A DNA stretch of 64,000 nucleotides from CAZENU01 sp965117035 (GTDB lineage Bacteria > Chloroflexota > Dehalococcoidia > Lucifugimonadales > CAZENU01), in NCBI GenBank assembly GCA_965117035.1, contig OZ220748.1:930001-994000 (forward strand), read 5' to 3'. A program made the position numbers and the translations under genes. Every line of letters begins with the position of its first letter. Within the stretch, counting starts at the first letter, position 1. Under the pieces are notes generated by a model. That model saw nothing but the letters and a program-made list of their open reading frames with translations, did no database searches and was not told the DNA's origin. Shown piece after piece: positions 50,931 through 59,988 of this stretch.

Positions 50931-51018
50931 CGGGTTCCCCGGCCGCTAGACGTTTTCGGGCCACGTCATCGCGACGAGCCGCAACCCCGACCCGGTCCGG
51001 CGGACAGTAACGAAAGAA

Positions 51019-51064
51019 ACGGCGGCCGGGAAAGCCTCGATAATGAGGCTCGCCCGGCCGCCGT
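51019..51064 (-). terminator. Strong intrinsic terminator downstream of the YtxH gene
   Basis: A 12-bp stem (51019-51030 with 51053-51064) encloses an inner 6-bp stem AGCCTC/GAGGCT (51033-51038 with 51045-51050). On the minus strand the hairpin is followed by a T-rich stretch (TTTCTTTCGTT). It can stop transcripts leaving the YtxH gene and, less well, those from the other side. Confidence 0.75.
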
Positions 51065-51094
51065 GATTGCGGGTTGGCCCGCCGTCGCGAGGGG

Positions 51095-51361
51095 CTAGCC
51101 GCGGCTGGCAGTCCCCGCGGGCTCCGCCGTTTCGTTGACGCCTTCCTTGTTCTTGCCGATGAGGGGGACCCACTCGCCAGCCTTGTCCGCGGCCGGCGCG
51201 ATCACGTCTCCCGCCCTCGACGCCGCCTTCTTCGCAGCCGTCTGGACCGGCTCGGTCCGGTCGACGATCGCCTTCCTTGTCTCCGACCCCTTGCGGGGCG
51301 CGAAGAGGATGCCTATCGCCACTCCGACAACGCCTGCGACTCCAATCCATACCTTGCCCAT
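51095..51361 (-). CDS. YtxH domain protein
   Basis: The 88-residue product has an N-terminal membrane segment (VWIGVAGVVGVAIGILFA) immediately followed by APRKGSETRKAI, the hallmark of YtxH proteins. Then comes an amphipathic helical tail (VQTAAKKAASRAGDVIAPA). Homologues are associated with general stress in Firmicutes and other bacteria. The ATG at 51361 has a GGAGGTGA site; a longer frame from 51517 lacks one. A strong terminator follows at 51064. Confidence 0.85.
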   Translation of the reverse strand: MGKVWIGVAGVVGVAIGILFAPRKGSETRKAIVDRTEPVQTAAKKAASRAGDVIAPAADKAGEWVPLIGKNKEGVNETAEPAGTASRG

Positions 51362-51707
51362 CAGTTCACCTCCACCTTGGTTCGTTCCACTGTCCCATCG
51401 GACCCGATCGTCGAACGCCCTATGCCTGTCGCGGCACATAGTTGCGTTGGACTGCCGCATCGTTGCCTCTCCTGGACATGACTCAAGACTACCTGGGGAA
51501 AAGCCGGGGCACATCACCCAGGGGAGCTATCTCGCGTATGCGGGCCGTGCTGTCTTCTCGATACGCCGACCGGATGGTTTCGTCGTACCACAGACACTGG
51601 GACGCAACCCGGTTGTGGTAGAAGCCGCAAACATGAAACGGACGACGGACGAGCTCAGGTGGGAACGAGGAGGTTCGCGTGACCGGCGCGAACCGGGAGT
51701 GGCTGAC
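51362..51707. other. Intergenic region with a hairpin downstream of the LuxR-type gene
   Basis: GGTTCGCG (51672-51679) and CGCGAACC (51687-51694) form an 8-bp perfect stem with a 7-base loop; read leftwards it follows the end of the LuxR-type gene (51708) and could end its transcript, though the T-run is poor. The rest of this 346-bp gap, which contains the upstream region of the YtxH gene, holds no gene, RNA or clear promoter. Confidence 0.45.
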
Positions 51708-52355
51708 CTACCTGGAGCTCGCGGCCAGCTCGCTCGCGGCCTGGAGCGCGTAGGCCGTCAGCTCCTGCCGGTTGCGGAGGTTGAGCTTCCCGTAGATGTT
51801 CCGAAGGTGGACCTTGACGGTATTCTCGGCGATGACGAGCGTGTCGGCGATCTCCTTGTTGGTATCGCCGCGCGCGACCAGGTTCACGACCTCGATCTCG
51901 CGCTCCGACAGCCCATCGCTGGAACCCTCCGAGGTCGTGCCCGCGAGGTCAGAGAGAGCGTTGGCCGCGGACCCCGAGGCGACCACGTGCCCGCCGGCGA
52001 TCAGCTTGAGCTTTTGAATGAGCTCGTCGGCATCGCCCTCCATCGAAAGGTACGCCTGGGCTCCGGAGTCGACAGCGCCCTTCAGGTATCTCGCGTCGCC
52101 CGAGTCCGTGAGTACCGCTACCGCCGTCTCCGGCGACACCCTGGACACCTCATCGATGAGGACGTCCAGGTCCAGCCCGGGCAGGGCCGGGTCGACCAGC
52201 AAGAGCTGAGGCCCGGCATCCGACACCGACGCGACGATCTGGTCCGCATCGGTCAGCCTGGCAACCACGTCGAACTCTTCCGTCTGTCCCAGGAGAAGGG
52301 CGAGCGCCTGCGCAACCGCGGCGTTCCTGTTTGCGATCGTGATCTTCGTGGTCAT
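51708..52355 (-). CDS. LuxR/NarL-type regulator with atypical receiver domain
   Basis: This 215-residue regulator ends in a clear LuxR-type helix-turn-helix (about 150-215: LSEREIEVVNLVARGDTNKEIADTL, VHLRNIYGKLNLRNRQEL). The receiver domain keeps the phosphorylatable position (Asp55 in LLLVDPALPG). It lacks the acidic pair at the first strand, which reads ITIANRNAAV at 5-14. It also lacks the lysine after strand five, where YLSM (102-105) has Met in its place. It probably does not take up phosphate in the usual way. No kinase gene lies nearby. A monocistronic transcript is likely. Confidence 0.88.
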   Translation of the reverse strand: MTTKITIANRNAAVAQALALLLGQTEEFDVVARLTDADQIVASVSDAGPQLLLVDPALPGLDLDVLIDEVSRVSPETAVAVLTDSGDARYLKGAVDSGAQAYLSMEGDADELIQKLKLIAGGHVVASGSAANALSDLAGTTSEGSSDGLSEREIEVVNLVARGDTNKEIADTLVIAENTVKVHLRNIYGKLNLRNRQELTAYALQAASELAASSR

Positions 52356-52654
52356 TGGCTCTCCAGATTCCGACTTACCCCAGAGTACCTCGTCTGGCCT
52401 AGAGTGTTCTAACGATAGCTTGGTAGTACTTTAGTGGACAACGGATGCCATCCAGGAGTACATAAAAGGATACTACTATCGTGGTAGTTCCCGTGTCAAG
52501 GGGCGTATGGCTCCCGACGCCGGATTTGCCGACGCGCGATCCGGACTGCCGATACTCCGCGGCGGTTTGCGGTAGGATTGCGGGGAGACCGTCGCCGCTA
52601 CCGATGCGCTGGGTGGCATAGCGGGGGCGTGACCGTGACGTGTAACGGGAAAAC

Positions 52655-52730
52655 TGGCGCGCCCGGAGGGATTCGAACCCACGACCCTCGGTTCCGAAGA
52701 CCGATGCTCTGTCCGCTGAGCTACGGGCGC
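52655..52730 (-). tRNA. tRNA-Arg(TCG)
   Basis: The minus strand folds as a cloverleaf: acceptor GCGCCCG pairs with CGGGCGC, the D arm has GCTCAGCGGACAGAGC, the anticodon stem-loop is TCGGT-CTTCGGA-ACCGA with anticodon TCG, and the T arm is GTGGGTTCGAATCCC. The discriminator is G and CCA is encoded (52655-52657). A TACAAT -10 box at 52764-52769, on the minus strand, lies about 34 bp upstream and inside the neighbouring coding sequence. Confidence 0.96.
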
Positions 52731-52748
52731 GGCATGGAGGAGCCAGAA

Positions 52749-53576
52749 TTGGCCTGCAAAGAGATTGTAGCACGGGGCAGGATAGCGCTCGCCCTGCTCT
52801 GCCTGGCCGCGCTGGCAGCCTTCGGATGCTCCGACGACGCCGACACGGCGACCCCGACGGCGACCGCTCCCGCGGCCGGCAACCTTCTCACGCCCGTGCC
52901 CGTTTTGCCCGACGTCACGCCTTCGGCCGCCGCTACCGACGAGGACGAGGCGACGCGGCGGCGGCGTCAGCAGATGGTCGACGAGGACATCGCGGCCCGC
53001 GGCGTGGTCGACGCCGCGGTGCTGCTCGCGATGGCGACAGTGCCGCGCCATCTGCTCGTCCTGCCGCAGCACCTGGCCAAGGCCTACGACGACCACCCCC
53101 TCCCCATCGGCCACGGGCAGACGATCTCGCAGCCGTACACGGTGGCCTTGATGACCGACCTGCTGGACGTCGAGCCCGGCGACAGGGTACTCGAGGTCGG
53201 CACAGGGTCGGGCTACCAGGCGGCGGTGCTCGCCGAGATCGGTGTCGAGGTGCACACCATAGAGATCATCCCGCAGCTCGCGCAGACGGCCGCGAACGAC
53301 CTGCTCGCCCTGGGCTACGGCGATGTGAGGGTGTACGTCGGCGACGGCTACTTCGGGCTGCCCGGGCGGGGTCCGTTCGACGCCATCGTAGTCACCGCAG
53401 CGCCCGACCACGTGCCCTCCCCGCTGGTCGACCAGCTCACGCCCGACGGACGAATGGTCATCCCGGTCGGGCCGCCGGGCAGCATCCAGACGCTGTGGCT
53501 GATCGTCACGCGCGACGGGGAGCGGCGCGCGCTCAACCAGGGGCTTGTTAGGTTCGTTCCGCTGCTCCGCGAGTGA
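52749..53576 (+). CDS. Exported L-isoaspartyl/D-aspartyl O-methyltransferase-like lipoprotein
   Basis: The C-terminal 200 residues are a PCMT-type methyltransferase: HPLPIGHGQTISQPYTVALM, then the SAM motif VLEVGTGSGYQAAVLAE, VHTIEIIPQLA and FDAIVVTAAPDHVP. The enzyme repairs isoaspartyl residues in aged proteins. Here it carries an N-terminal signal with lipobox LAAFGC and a Thr/Pro/Ala-rich linker, so it acts outside the cytoplasmic membrane. The TTG at 52749 has a GGAGGAG site six bases before it; the ATG at 52734 overlaps that site. The gene starts only a few bases from tRNA-Arg, transcribed the other way. Confidence 0.88.
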   Translation: MACKEIVARGRIALALLCLAALAAFGCSDDADTATPTATAPAAGNLLTPVPVLPDVTPSAAATDEDEATRRRRQQMVDEDIAARGVVDAAVLLAMATVPRHLLVLPQHLAKAYDDHPLPIGHGQTISQPYTVALMTDLLDVEPGDRVLEVGTGSGYQAAVLAEIGVEVHTIEIIPQLAQTAANDLLALGYGDVRVYVGDGYFGLPGRGPFDAIVVTAAPDHVPSPLVDQLTPDGRMVIPVGPPGSIQTLWLIVTRDGERRALNQGLVRFVPLLRE

Positions 53577-55962
53577 CGGCACGCAGCGCGGGCGCATAGG
53601 CGGCCGCGGCGACGAAGTAGACGACTCCCCCGGCGGCTATCGCCCACGAAAAGCCCCAGCTCAGCGCCAGCAGCGTCGCCATGATAGACCCGACGACCGA
53701 CGCGTAGCCGTTCGCGCCCCACGCCCACGGGACCAGGTCCGGGCGCGTCCGGCGCAACGCCTCGATGCCGACGGGGAACGGCATCCCCATGAGCACGCCC
53801 AGCGGCGCGACCATCAGCACCGCCAGCAGAACGCGGGCCGCGAACGGCAGCTCCAGTATCGCCTCCACCGCCGCGCCTACGCCGAACGCGTACGCCAGCG
53901 CCGCAGATCCCAGCGCCGGCACGGTCCAGGGCCGGAGCACGCCCAGCCGCGGCGACAGAAGACTCCCCACGCCCGAGAAGACGAGCAGCGTGAACAGCAC
54001 GAGCCCGAAGGAGTACGTGGGGTGGTCGAGCACGAGGATGAACCGCTGCATCAGCGGCAGCTCGACCCACAGGAACGACAGCCCCAGGCAGACGAAGTAG
54101 ACCAGCGGCCGCCACGACGGGGCGGCCCGCGGAGCGCCGTCCGGAGCGGGAGGGCGCCGCAACAGCAGCGGGACGAGAATCAGCGCGGCCGAGGAGGCGA
54201 CCGCGACAGCGAGGAAGGCCACGACGACCAGGTATCCGCCGCCGCCGAACGGCTGCCACTCAGCGCCCAGACGCGACAGCACGTCCGGCGTCTGCCGCCA
54301 CCGGAACAGGTGGAAGAAGAACGGCCTGTCGTCGGACGTCGGGCGGACGTCGAACTGCCGGGAGTCGTAGTACTCGCCGCGCCGCGCCCCGTCCAGCAGC
54401 CGCGTAAGCCCGTCCAGGTAGGACGCCTCCTGCAGCACGAAGTACCTGTTCGCCTCGTCGTCCCGGAGGCCCGGAAGGTACGCCAGGTCCATGCGGCGCG
54501 ATTCGGAAAACTCCCTGATCGCCCGCAGGTCGTTCGATGAGTAGGCGCCGTTCTTTGCCACGAGCGTCAAGGTCTGCAGCGTCCTGATCGCCGCGAGACT
54601 GTCGCTGGCGTTCCGGCCCGCGTCCTCCATCGCCCCGATCAGCGCCGCCGCGGCGCGCATCTCCTCGCTGGGCGGAAGCTGGGCCCAGCGGGTCGCGACC
54701 AGCACGCCGCCCGGCGCCAGGTGCGCCATGTAGTCTCCGAACGCCTCGGTCGTGTAGCGGTAGTTCTCGCTCAGGCTGTAGGCGCCGGCTGTGATCGGCC
54801 GGAACGCGTCGCGCAGCGACACGACGACCACGTCGAACCGGTCGTCGTGCCGTGCGAGATACGTCCGCGGGTTGGTCTGCGCGACGGTGACCCCCGGCGC
54901 GTCGAAGACCCGGCCCGCGGGGTCTGACGCGCGGCCGCGCAGCAGCTCTGCCTCCAGGGGATTGGCCACGACGGCGACGACCTCCCGCGCGCCGTGGCGC
55001 AGCGCCGTCAGCACGTCCAGCCCGCCGCCGGGCTCGATGACCAGGACCCTCGGCGAGTCGACCAGGGCGTAGGCGACCGCGCCCGGCAGGAACTCCGTGA
55101 AGTCCGCGTCGGCCGGCGCGGACGCCGACAGGCTGGTGAGATCGTCCCCGTCGGTGGTCATGGCGGACTGGCGGGGGAGAGTGCCGTTGAACGCGAGGCT
55201 GAGACCGGGCGCCTGGTGCAGCGCGTCGGCGCGAACGAAGTCGACGCGAGAGTAGGCGTTCCACCCTGTCCACTCGAGCGTCGAGCCGATCTGGTCGAGC
55301 ACCCTGGGGAGCGTCTTGTACTGCGACATCTCCGGCTCGAAGACCTGCGGCACCGCCAGTCCCACGGCGGCGATTCCCACCGAGATCGCGCCGGCCGAGA
55401 CCAGCCGCGCGACGGGCGCGCCGACGCTGAAGGCGACCAGCGCGGCCGCCCCCAGCGCCGACACCGCGGCCAGGGCGTATCCAGGCCCATGCGCCGCCGG
55501 GCCGCCCAGCGCGAGCAGCGCCCCCACCCCGGAGCCCGCGAGGCTGGCGCCGTACAGCCCGGAGGTCTTTCCTGGAGTCATGCTCAGCGCGCCACCGAGG
55601 GCGAGTCCGGCGAAAAGGAACGGCACGGCGGGCACGAGGTAGTAGAGCGACAGGTATCCGAACATCGACGGCTCGAGTACGAGCAGGTAGGCGTCGAACG
55701 GGACCGCGTCGAGCGCCCAGTAGCTGCCGACCGCCGTCAGCGAGAAGAGCCCGGCCGACGATGCCAACAGCGCGCTCCCGCCGCGTCGCCACAGCCTCGG
55801 GGCGAGGAACAGCAGCGTGCCGCTGGTGCCGAACCCCAGCAGGCCGAGGCTGACGGCGAGAAAGGCGAAGTGGTAGCCCTGGGTGACGGAGTAGACCCGG
55901 GTCAGCGTCAGCTCGAGGAGCAGGACCCCCGCCGACAGCGCGGCAACGCCAACGTATCTCAT
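53548..55962 (-). CDS. Membrane protein with spermidine synthase-like domain
   Basis: This 804-residue protein combines an N-terminal set of about seven membrane segments (1-200), a SAM-binding domain (about 280-420) and a C-terminal set of at least six membrane segments (from about 540). The SAM domain has VLVIEPGGGLDVLTALRHGAREVVAV, a spermidine-synthase-type motif, and DDRFDVVVVSLRDAF. Fused membrane/spermidine-synthase proteins of this type are common in bacteria, and their real substrates are mostly unknown; polyamine synthesis should not be assumed. Its end overlaps the PCMT-like gene on the other strand by 29 bp. A very good promoter lies at 55999-56027. Confidence 0.85.
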   Translation of the reverse strand: MRYVGVAALSAGVLLLELTLTRVYSVTQGYHFAFLAVSLGLLGFGTSGTLLFLAPRLWRRGGSALLASSAGLFSLTAVGSYWALDAVPFDAYLLVLEPSMFGYLSLYYLVPAVPFLFAGLALGGALSMTPGKTSGLYGASLAGSGVGALLALGGPAAHGPGYALAAVSALGAAALVAFSVGAPVARLVSAGAISVGIAAVGLAVPQVFEPEMSQYKTLPRVLDQIGSTLEWTGWNAYSRVDFVRADALHQAPGLSLAFNGTLPRQSAMTTDGDDLTSLSASAPADADFTEFLPGAVAYALVDSPRVLVIEPGGGLDVLTALRHGAREVVAVVANPLEAELLRGRASDPAGRVFDAPGVTVAQTNPRTYLARHDDRFDVVVVSLRDAFRPITAGAYSLSENYRYTTEAFGDYMAHLAPGGVLVATRWAQLPPSEEMRAAAALIGAMEDAGRNASDSLAAIRTLQTLTLVAKNGAYSSNDLRAIREFSESRRMDLAYLPGLRDDEANRYFVLQEASYLDGLTRLLDGARRGEYYDSRQFDVRPTSDDRPFFFHLFRWRQTPDVLSRLGAEWQPFGGGGYLVVVAFLAVAVASSAALILVPLLLRRPPAPDGAPRAAPSWRPLVYFVCLGLSFLWVELPLMQRFILVLDHPTYSFGLVLFTLLVFSGVGSLLSPRLGVLRPWTVPALGSAALAYAFGVGAAVEAILELPFAARVLLAVLMVAPLGVLMGMPFPVGIEALRRTRPDLVPWAWGANGYASVVGSIMATLLALSWGFSWAIAAGGVVYFVAAAAYAPALRAVTRGAAERT

Positions 55963-55998
55963 CGAAACGGAACCCGCCCGCCCGGTCGTCTATCCGCG

Positions 55999-56027
55999 AG
56001 TGTATTGACGGGCCATCAGCGTGTCAA
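55999..56027 (-). promoter_or_regulatory. Promoter of the spermidine synthase-like gene
   Basis: On the minus strand TTGACA (56027-56022) and TACACT (56004-55999) are exactly 17 bp apart, 36 bp before the ATG at 55962. This is the strongest sigma70-like match in the window. Confidence 0.75.
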
Positions 56028-56055
56028 CGCGGCCTCGGGAGCCGAGCGGCCGTGC

Positions 56056-59000
56056 TCAGCGTCTCCGGCGGCGGCCCAGGAGCCACAGGCCGCCCAGCAT
56101 GAGCCCGCCCATGGTCAGCTCGCCCGCGGCGGCCATAGGGTCCGCCCGGCTCGCGCCGACACAGCAGAACACGCCCGTGCACTCCGGCTCCGCGGCACTC
56201 AGGATCAGAAGCTCTTGCCTTCTCGCCAGCTTCGTCGTGTCGTCCCCGTAGTACCATTCCAGGCGGGCCTCGACCTCCGCGGGACCGACCCGATCGGGCG
56301 TCAATTCCAGGTCGATGCCCTGTTGTTCGCCGCTGCCGATCAGGTAAATGGCAACACACCGGCCGACACACGGCCCCGCGTATCCCGGGCCGCTCACCGA
56401 CCATCCAGCGGGAGTTCTGAGGGTCAACGTCACGGTCATCGGCGCGCTGGCTATCGAGTTCGCGGCCGACAGGACAAGCCTCGCAGGTTCCCCGATCTGT
56501 ACCTCGGTCCGGTCCGCGCGAATCGTCACATACGTCTCCCGCTGTACCTCAGAAGCCGCGGCAAGCGTCAGCGACGCGCTCTTGACGCTGGGCCTGCCGT
56601 CTCCAACCCGCCAGGCCACATCGGCCTCGAGTGTGAAGTCCCCTTCCTGGTTGGGAGTCGCCGTCAACTCCAACACCTCGCCCTGCCCTGGGCCCAGCTC
56701 ATACGTCGCCTCGCACAGGCCGGGAGAAGTACACCTGCCGCCGCGCAGCGACAGCCCGGAAGGCGCTCGAAGGACGACTTGGACGTCGAGAACGGGGTTT
56801 GTCCGTGGATTGGTCACGGCGAGGGTTATGCTCACCGGGAGCCCGATCATGGCGTTCGTGGCTGACGCGTGCAGAATCACTCCAGGTTCTTCAGGCTCTG
56901 GAGTGGGCGTGGGTGTAGGCGTTGGCGTGTTGGTGGGCGTGGGCGTGGGTGTAGGCGTTGGCGTGTTGGTAGGTGCGGGTGTTGGCGTGTTGGTGGGCGT
57001 GGGTGTTGGCGTACGCGTCTGACCGAACGTAGACGTTGGCACAGGTGGAGACCAGCTTGGGCACGAACGATGCAAGCCAATGGTCAGACGGGTCAGGCGG
57101 GTCACACCGGAACCGTCCGCGTTCATCACGTATATGTCCCCATCCCCATCTCGCTCGGACCGGAACGCAATGCGCCGACCGTCCGGAGACCAGATTGGGC
57201 ACGAATCGAGCGCGTAGTTGTTGGTCAGACGGGTCGCACCAGAACCGTCCGCGTTCATCACGTAAATCTCGCCGTTTCCGTCTCGCTCGGACGAGAACGC
57301 GATGCGCCTTCCGTCCGGAGACCAGATTGGCGCCCAGTTCTTCGACGCAGTATTGGTCAGGCGGGTCTCGCCCGAACCGTCCGCGTTCATCACGTATATC
57401 TCATAGATGTCGCCCTCGCCCCCGGCCCGATTCGAGACGAAGGCGATGCGCTCGCCGTCCGGGGACCAGCTTGGGCTCCAGTCATACCAGTAGTTGTCGG
57501 TCAGACGTACCTCGCCCGAACCGTCCGCGTTGATCACGTAGATGTCGTAGTTCCAGTTGCGTATCGAGTCGAACGCAATGCGCTGGCCGTCCGGAGACCA
57601 GTCCGGGGGCCCGTGATACGTCGAATTGCTGGTCAGCCGGGTCACACCGGAGCCGTCCGCGTTCATCACGTATATCTCATCGTCGCCGTCTCGGTCCGAA
57701 GTGAACGCAATGCGCCGTCCGTCGGGAGACCAGTCCGGGCGCCTGTCGCCGGTTGTATTGTCGGTCAAGCGTGTCAAGCCCGACCCGTCCGCGTTCATCA
57801 CGTATATCTCATCATCGCCATCTCGGTCCCAAGTGAACGCGATGCGCCCCAACGGCTGCGGGGACCAGTAGCTTGGCCGGTGGTCCTCGGCTGAGCTGCT
57901 GGTCAGTCGGGTGACGCCCGACCCGTCCGCGTTCATTATGTAGACGTCATCGCTCCCGCTTCGGTCCGACACGAACGCGATGCGCCGGCCGTCCGAGGAC
58001 CAGCTTGGGTCCAGGTCCAGCGCGGGGTTGTCTGTCAGGCGGACCAGGCCCGAACCGTCCACGTTGACCACATAGATCTCCCCGTTGCCGTCTCGCTTCG
58101 ACCAGAAAGCGATTCGGCGGCCATCCGGCGACCAGCTTGGCCTTCGGTCGTCATGTGCAATGCTCGTCAGGCGGGTTTCCCCCGTTCCGTCCGCGTTCAT
58201 TACGTAGATGTCATGGCTGTCGTTTCCGTCCCGATCCGAGTCGAACGTGATTCTGCGGCTGTCCGGCGACCATCGTGGAAACCTGTCTTTCGCATCGTTG
58301 TAAGTGAGGCGGGTCTGGCCTGAGCCGTCCGCGTTCATCACGTAGATCTCGTGGTTGCCGTCGCGGTTCGAAGTGAACGCGATACGCCGGCCGTCCGGCG
58401 ACCACGACGGGCCCCAGTCGTACCAATAGTTGTCGGTGAGGCGGGTCTCGCCAGTGCCGTCCGCATTGATCACGTAGATGTCGAAGTTCCAGTTTCGCAG
58501 CGAGTCGAACGCAATACGCTGGCCGTCCGGAGACCAGGTCGCGATCCTGTCGTACGCCGGGTTGCGCGTCACGCGAGTGACTCCCGTACCGTCGGCGTTC
58601 ATCACGTAGATTTCATGGTTCCCGTCCCGGTCCGAGTTAAACGCGATGCGCCCTACCGGAGACGGGGCCCAGTAACCTGGCCGGCGGTCCTCGGCTGAAT
58701 TGGTGGTCAGCCGGGTGACGCCCGAACCGTCCACGTTCATGACGTATATGTCATAGTTCCCGCCTCGGTTCGAATCGAACGTCATGCGTCGGCTGTCCGG
58801 AGACCATCTTGGGAACCTGTCGTTCGCGTAATGGTCGGTAAGCTGGGTCACGCCGGAACCGTCGGCGTCCATCACGAAGATATCCCAGTTCCCGTATCGG
58901 TCCGAGTCGAAGGCAATGCGCCGACCGTCCGGAGACCAGCTTGGCTCCCAGTGGTCCATCCCGCTATTGGTCAGGCGTGTGACGCCCGAACCGCCCGCGT

Positions 59001-59601
59001 CCATCACGTAGATGTCATAGTTCCCGCCTCGGTTCGAAGTGAACGCGATGCGCTGGCCGTCAGGAGACCAGGTTGGGCTCCAGTCGTTCGCATAATGTTC
59101 GGTAAGCCGTTCCACTCCCGAACCGTCCGCGTTCATAACGTAGATGTCGTAGTTATCGCCTCGCTTCGCGTCGAACGCAATGCGCAGGCCGTCCGGAGAC
59201 CAGTTTGGGGGGCCGTCGTACTCCGAATTGCTGGTCAGCCGGGTCACGCCCGACCCGTCGGCGTTCATCACGTATATCTCATCGTCGCCGTCCCGGTCCG
59301 AGGTGAACGCGATGCGCCGGCCGTCCGGAGACCATTTTGGGTACCTGTCAGTGGTTGAATTATTGGTCAGCTGGGTCACGTCCGACCCATCCGCGTTCAT
59401 CACGTATATCTCAAAGTCCCCGTCTCGGTCCGAAGCGAACGCGATGCGCCCGTCCGGGTCGGGCGATTGCGCCAGCGCCACGGGCGGCGACACCGCGATG
59501 TGGGGGACCGCACCGTCCTCCAGAGTCGCGGACGGACGGATCGCCCACAGGGCGACCAGCGACGCGGTCGCTGCCACGGCAAGGAAGGCGCGCCCCATCA
59601 T
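56056..59601 (-). CDS. Exported protein with 18 TolB/WD40-like propeller repeats and C-terminal anchor
   Basis: This 1181-residue protein has a signal peptide (FLAVAATASLVALWAI) and then 18 repeats of about 42-45 residues, each like SPDGRRIAF-SDRDG-EIYVMNADGSG-TRLT. Repeats 6 and 12 end in the altered linkers YWAPSPVGR and YWSPQPLGR, dividing them into three groups of six, which suggests three six-bladed TolB-type propellers. Then follow a (TP)n linker, two immunoglobulin-like (CARDB/DUF11-type) domains (VILHASATNAMIGLPVSITL; YVTIRADRTEVQIGEPARL) and a C-terminal membrane helix with the basic tail LGRRRRR. It is anchored at the surface. The ATG at 59601 has an AAGGAG site. Confidence 0.92.
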   Translation of the reverse strand: MMGRAFLAVAATASLVALWAIRPSATLEDGAVPHIAVSPPVALAQSPDPDGRIAFASDRDGDFEIYVMNADGSDVTQLTNNSTTDRYPKWSPDGRRIAFTSDRDGDDEIYVMNADGSGVTRLTSNSEYDGPPNWSPDGLRIAFDAKRGDNYDIYVMNADGSGVERLTEHYANDWSPTWSPDGQRIAFTSNRGGNYDIYVMDAGGSGVTRLTNSGMDHWEPSWSPDGRRIAFDSDRYGNWDIFVMDADGSGVTQLTDHYANDRFPRWSPDSRRMTFDSNRGGNYDIYVMNVDGSGVTRLTTNSAEDRRPGYWAPSPVGRIAFNSDRDGNHEIYVMNADGTGVTRVTRNPAYDRIATWSPDGQRIAFDSLRNWNFDIYVINADGTGETRLTDNYWYDWGPSWSPDGRRIAFTSNRDGNHEIYVMNADGSGQTRLTYNDAKDRFPRWSPDSRRITFDSDRDGNDSHDIYVMNADGTGETRLTSIAHDDRRPSWSPDGRRIAFWSKRDGNGEIYVVNVDGSGLVRLTDNPALDLDPSWSSDGRRIAFVSDRSGSDDVYIMNADGSGVTRLTSSSAEDHRPSYWSPQPLGRIAFTWDRDGDDEIYVMNADGSGLTRLTDNTTGDRRPDWSPDGRRIAFTSDRDGDDEIYVMNADGSGVTRLTSNSTYHGPPDWSPDGQRIAFDSIRNWNYDIYVINADGSGEVRLTDNYWYDWSPSWSPDGERIAFVSNRAGGEGDIYEIYVMNADGSGETRLTNTASKNWAPIWSPDGRRIAFSSERDGNGEIYVMNADGSGATRLTNNYALDSCPIWSPDGRRIAFRSERDGDGDIYVMNADGSGVTRLTRLTIGLHRSCPSWSPPVPTSTFGQTRTPTPTPTNTPTPAPTNTPTPTPTPTPTNTPTPTPTPTPEPEEPGVILHASATNAMIGLPVSITLAVTNPRTNPVLDVQVVLRAPSGLSLRGGRCTSPGLCEATYELGPGQGEVLELTATPNQEGDFTLEADVAWRVGDGRPSVKSASLTLAAASEVQRETYVTIRADRTEVQIGEPARLVLSAANSIASAPMTVTLTLRTPAGWSVSGPGYAGPCVGRCVAIYLIGSGEQQGIDLELTPDRVGPAEVEARLEWYYGDDTTKLARRQELLILSAAEPECTGVFCCVGASRADPMAAAGELTMGGLMLGGLWLLGRRRRR

Positions 59602-59988
59602 GCCGGTCTCCTTTGGCTGGGCTCTTGTCCGTCGTTTCGACGGCTCGTCGCCAACTCGTGGCGGCAGAAACCCGCCTTGACTGCAAGCCGCCACTCTAAT
59701 GGTACGTAGCCGGCACACCAGCGGATTTCTGGACGGTGGGAGATTCAGTGACCCACTGACGGGAAATCCCACCCTGGGTCTGCGAGTTTTGCGCCAATCG
59801 CCACGTCCGTCTTCCCCCACGGTGTGCGCAGGGGTACGCCCCGGAGTTGCCAGGCAGGAGTTTGCCAAAGACGGGGCTTAGCGTCGGTCTCGTTACCGAT
59901 GGGCTCGCGGGGGCGACCCTGGGGGCCACTCTGCTGCACTTAGATCGCCCACGCGTGGCTGCGAATTGCCGCGGCGGGTCTGGCGGAG
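59602..59988. other. Intergenic region with a nested hairpin
   Basis: GTGGGA (59736-59741) pairs with TCCCAC (59767-59772), with an inner CAGTG/CACTG stem between them. No RNA family, gene or promoter is recognised in the rest of this 387-bp gap between the propeller gene and tRNA-His. Confidence 0.4.

Noticed and set aside
53548..53576. Overlap of the PCMT-like and spermidine-synthase-like genes as a frameshift
   Set aside because: The genes are on opposite strands and both ends have family-like tails, so it is an ordinary tail-to-tail overlap.
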